Below, one piece after another: positions 62,571-64,000 of a stretch of DNA of 64,000 nt (its first letter is position 1; every line of letters starts with the position of its first letter). The translations under genes were made by a program, and so were the position numbers. This stretch comes from Pyrocephalus nanus (lineage: Eukaryota > Chordata > Aves > Passeriformes > Tyrannidae): contig CM076266.1 of NCBI GenBank assembly GCA_038380795.1, positions 32,128,145 through 32,192,144 on the forward strand, in the 5' to 3' direction. Under the pieces are notes generated by a model. The model did no database searches and was not told where the DNA came from. It saw only the letters and a list, made by a program, of their open reading frames with translations.

Positions 62571-64000
62571 AATAATGTGAAGAATTTTTGAATATTTGTA
62601 ATCACACTGTGCTTTCTTTTCCTTAAATAATGTGTGTGCTTAGATACTATTCATATTCAGGTCTGCCTTTTTTGTTTTGTTTTTGAATTTATGCAAGATA
62701 CAAATAAAAGTGCTAAGCCCAGGAGGTGCTTCATTCTAATGTGAAGATTATATAACTTGTTTTGTATTTCCCAGGACATCATTTACACATGTCAATTAAA
62801 TCTGAATTATGCATTCTTTTCCAGGCTCTTTTAAGTTTGCATATGCAAACAGACATTTACAATCTGATTCTAGCCAGGCTGTCTCTGACTGTAGAGAATT
62901 TAAAGTATGTTGCTCTTATGTAGTCTCTGGAACTGCCCACCCTACTCATTTTCTGTTTACTTTCTGACATAAATTTGATTGGAAGGGGTCCATAACTACC
63001 ATCTTTTGTGTTGGTACAGCATTTAATTGTAATTGATTCAGCTACAAATTCTTGAAAATATAAATACTAGACCATGCTTACCTGCAGTTTCATAAAAACC
63101 TCTTTCTAAATTGATAGAAAAGTGTTACTGAAACTATACATCTCTGGTCAGATTGAATATCTAATTTATTGTTTCTGACACAAAAAAAATGTAGAATCTT
63201 AAGCAAAGCCTGGATGAACGTTGTTCTATATGGGGTTTTGAAGATTCGTTGAACTGGTGCTATCTGTGGCTTTCAGTTTAATCTGACCAGCCTTTCTATA
63301 GAAGACATTGAGAAGTTACAGCTCTAAATTGAAAATGTGCATCTGCTTTTATTGCAGCTATATTTTACTGCAGCTGTATTTTGTTTCTATTACAGTGTGT
63401 TTCTGTCTAGAGCTCCATAGCTGCATCTGTTTGTAGGACATGACAGAATACTCTGTAGATCATCAGTTTTCCTCAGTGTGATTTAGTTGCAGCAAGGTTT
63501 AGACCTTGATGGTCAGAGGGCTGTGTGGAATCACTTTGATACCTTTCAGAGCAGATATCAAGGAGAATTGTGAAGGATACCATACTCTCTTTTGGGCAGC
63601 AAGTTCTGTTTAATGTTTAGTACACATTATAAAATAGCAGCAGAAAGGATCTATATGGATCAGAAAGCTAGGATTATATTGCAGTAGAATAATTGTTTTG
63701 AGACAACTCATCCGTCTAATATATTTCTAATTATAGCAGGCAGCCATGCAGTGTCAGAACAGTGAATTGAATGAGACTTGGAAAGTTCAGACATCTGTGG
63801 GATGCTGGAAGAAGGCTACCTGTTAATTTTGAAATTCAGAATATTTGCTTATTTAGTGCTTTAGAAAACCCACTGGGTCTGGATTCTGTGCCATGCCCAG
63901 AGAACCAGTGGCCATGAGATAAAGTGGATATAACCAGTGTCTGTTGTTTGTTAGTCACTACTTTTCAAAGTCACTTGAATCAGTGCTAGTTTTTTAGCAG
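62571..64000 (+). other. NEK10 intron stretch to window end
   Basis: AT-rich, with no confident exon or repeat. An acceptor-like TTTTCCAG at 62824 begins a short open segment with slight likeness to NEK10, judged too weak to annotate. Confidence 0.5.

Larger units (their letters stand above)
39600..64000 (+). pseudogene. NEK10: NEK10 5' region (armadillo part), decayed; continues beyond window
   Basis: In mammals NEK10 is a NIMA-related kinase with N-terminal armadillo repeats that acts in motile cilia. Ten exon remnants from 44952 to 53549 align in order and orientation with its N-terminal region, from MPDQDKK to the segment REKI..VENL..LHEYD. Several are intact (N2, N5, N7, N8, N9), but the set carries at least seven disabling changes: no GT donor after N3, a frame shift in N4, TAG and TAA in N6, a 1-nt insertion and TGA in N10, and a lost base or acceptor at N11. 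No convincing exon was found from 53550 to 64000, where the next armadillo exons would be expected. Kinase exons lie beyond the window. Sequencing error cannot explain this many changes in good splice contexts. A shorter product from a downstream promoter remains possible. Confidence 0.85.

Noticed and set aside
62826..62930. Acceptor-like TTTTCCAG followed by ALLSLHMQTDIYN as a NEK10 armadillo exon
   Set aside because: Only LLSLH resembles the family. The rest does not align without many gaps and no good donor follows in phase.

Overview
The window is vertebrate nuclear DNA, almost certainly from a bird and probably a neoavian or passerine. It is AT-rich and holds intron-split genes, many fragments of CR1 LINEs with the avian 3' end, and solo LTRs of avian endogenous retroviruses. 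There is no bacterial-style gene organisation, and nearly all long open frames here are chance frames.

Positions 1-39,345 hold the 3' part of SLC4A7 (sodium-bicarbonate cotransporter NBCn1) on the + strand. Twenty coding exons run from 1250 to 35013 and stay in phase across every junction, giving about 997 codons including the stop. They cover the optional 123-residue cassette II, the rest of the cytosolic N-domain, the whole membrane domain, the optional 36-residue cassette III, and a C-terminus ending in the PDZ ligand ETSL. The 5' exons lie upstream of the window. A roughly 4.3 kb 3' UTR follows, with a proximal and a distal poly(A) signal.

At 39,515-39,760 a compact CpG island with a CCAAT box and an RFX X-box-like site marks the start of the next gene, NEK10 (a ciliary NIMA-related kinase), in the same orientation. 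Exons matching the N-terminal armadillo region of NEK10 can be traced in order to about 53,550. They carry several independent lesions: a lost splice donor, two frameshifts, three in-frame nonsense codons and a damaged acceptor region. The 5' half of NEK10 therefore looks like a unitary pseudogene in this bird, while the SLC4A7 exons beside it are intact. This is the most notable result. The kinase-domain exons lie beyond the window, so a shorter gene starting further downstream cannot be excluded.

Positions 53,550-64,000 are rich in repeats. They include a 0.8 kb purine-rich minisatellite that abuts a CR1 3' end, a block of GC-rich DNA of foreign character (about 56,180-57,865), an antisense CR1 reverse-transcriptase fragment split by a 477-bp solo LTR, a 560-bp ERVL-type solo LTR, and a sense CR1. 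A second LTR nested in a CR1 lies at 43,636-44,369, within NEK10 intron 1.
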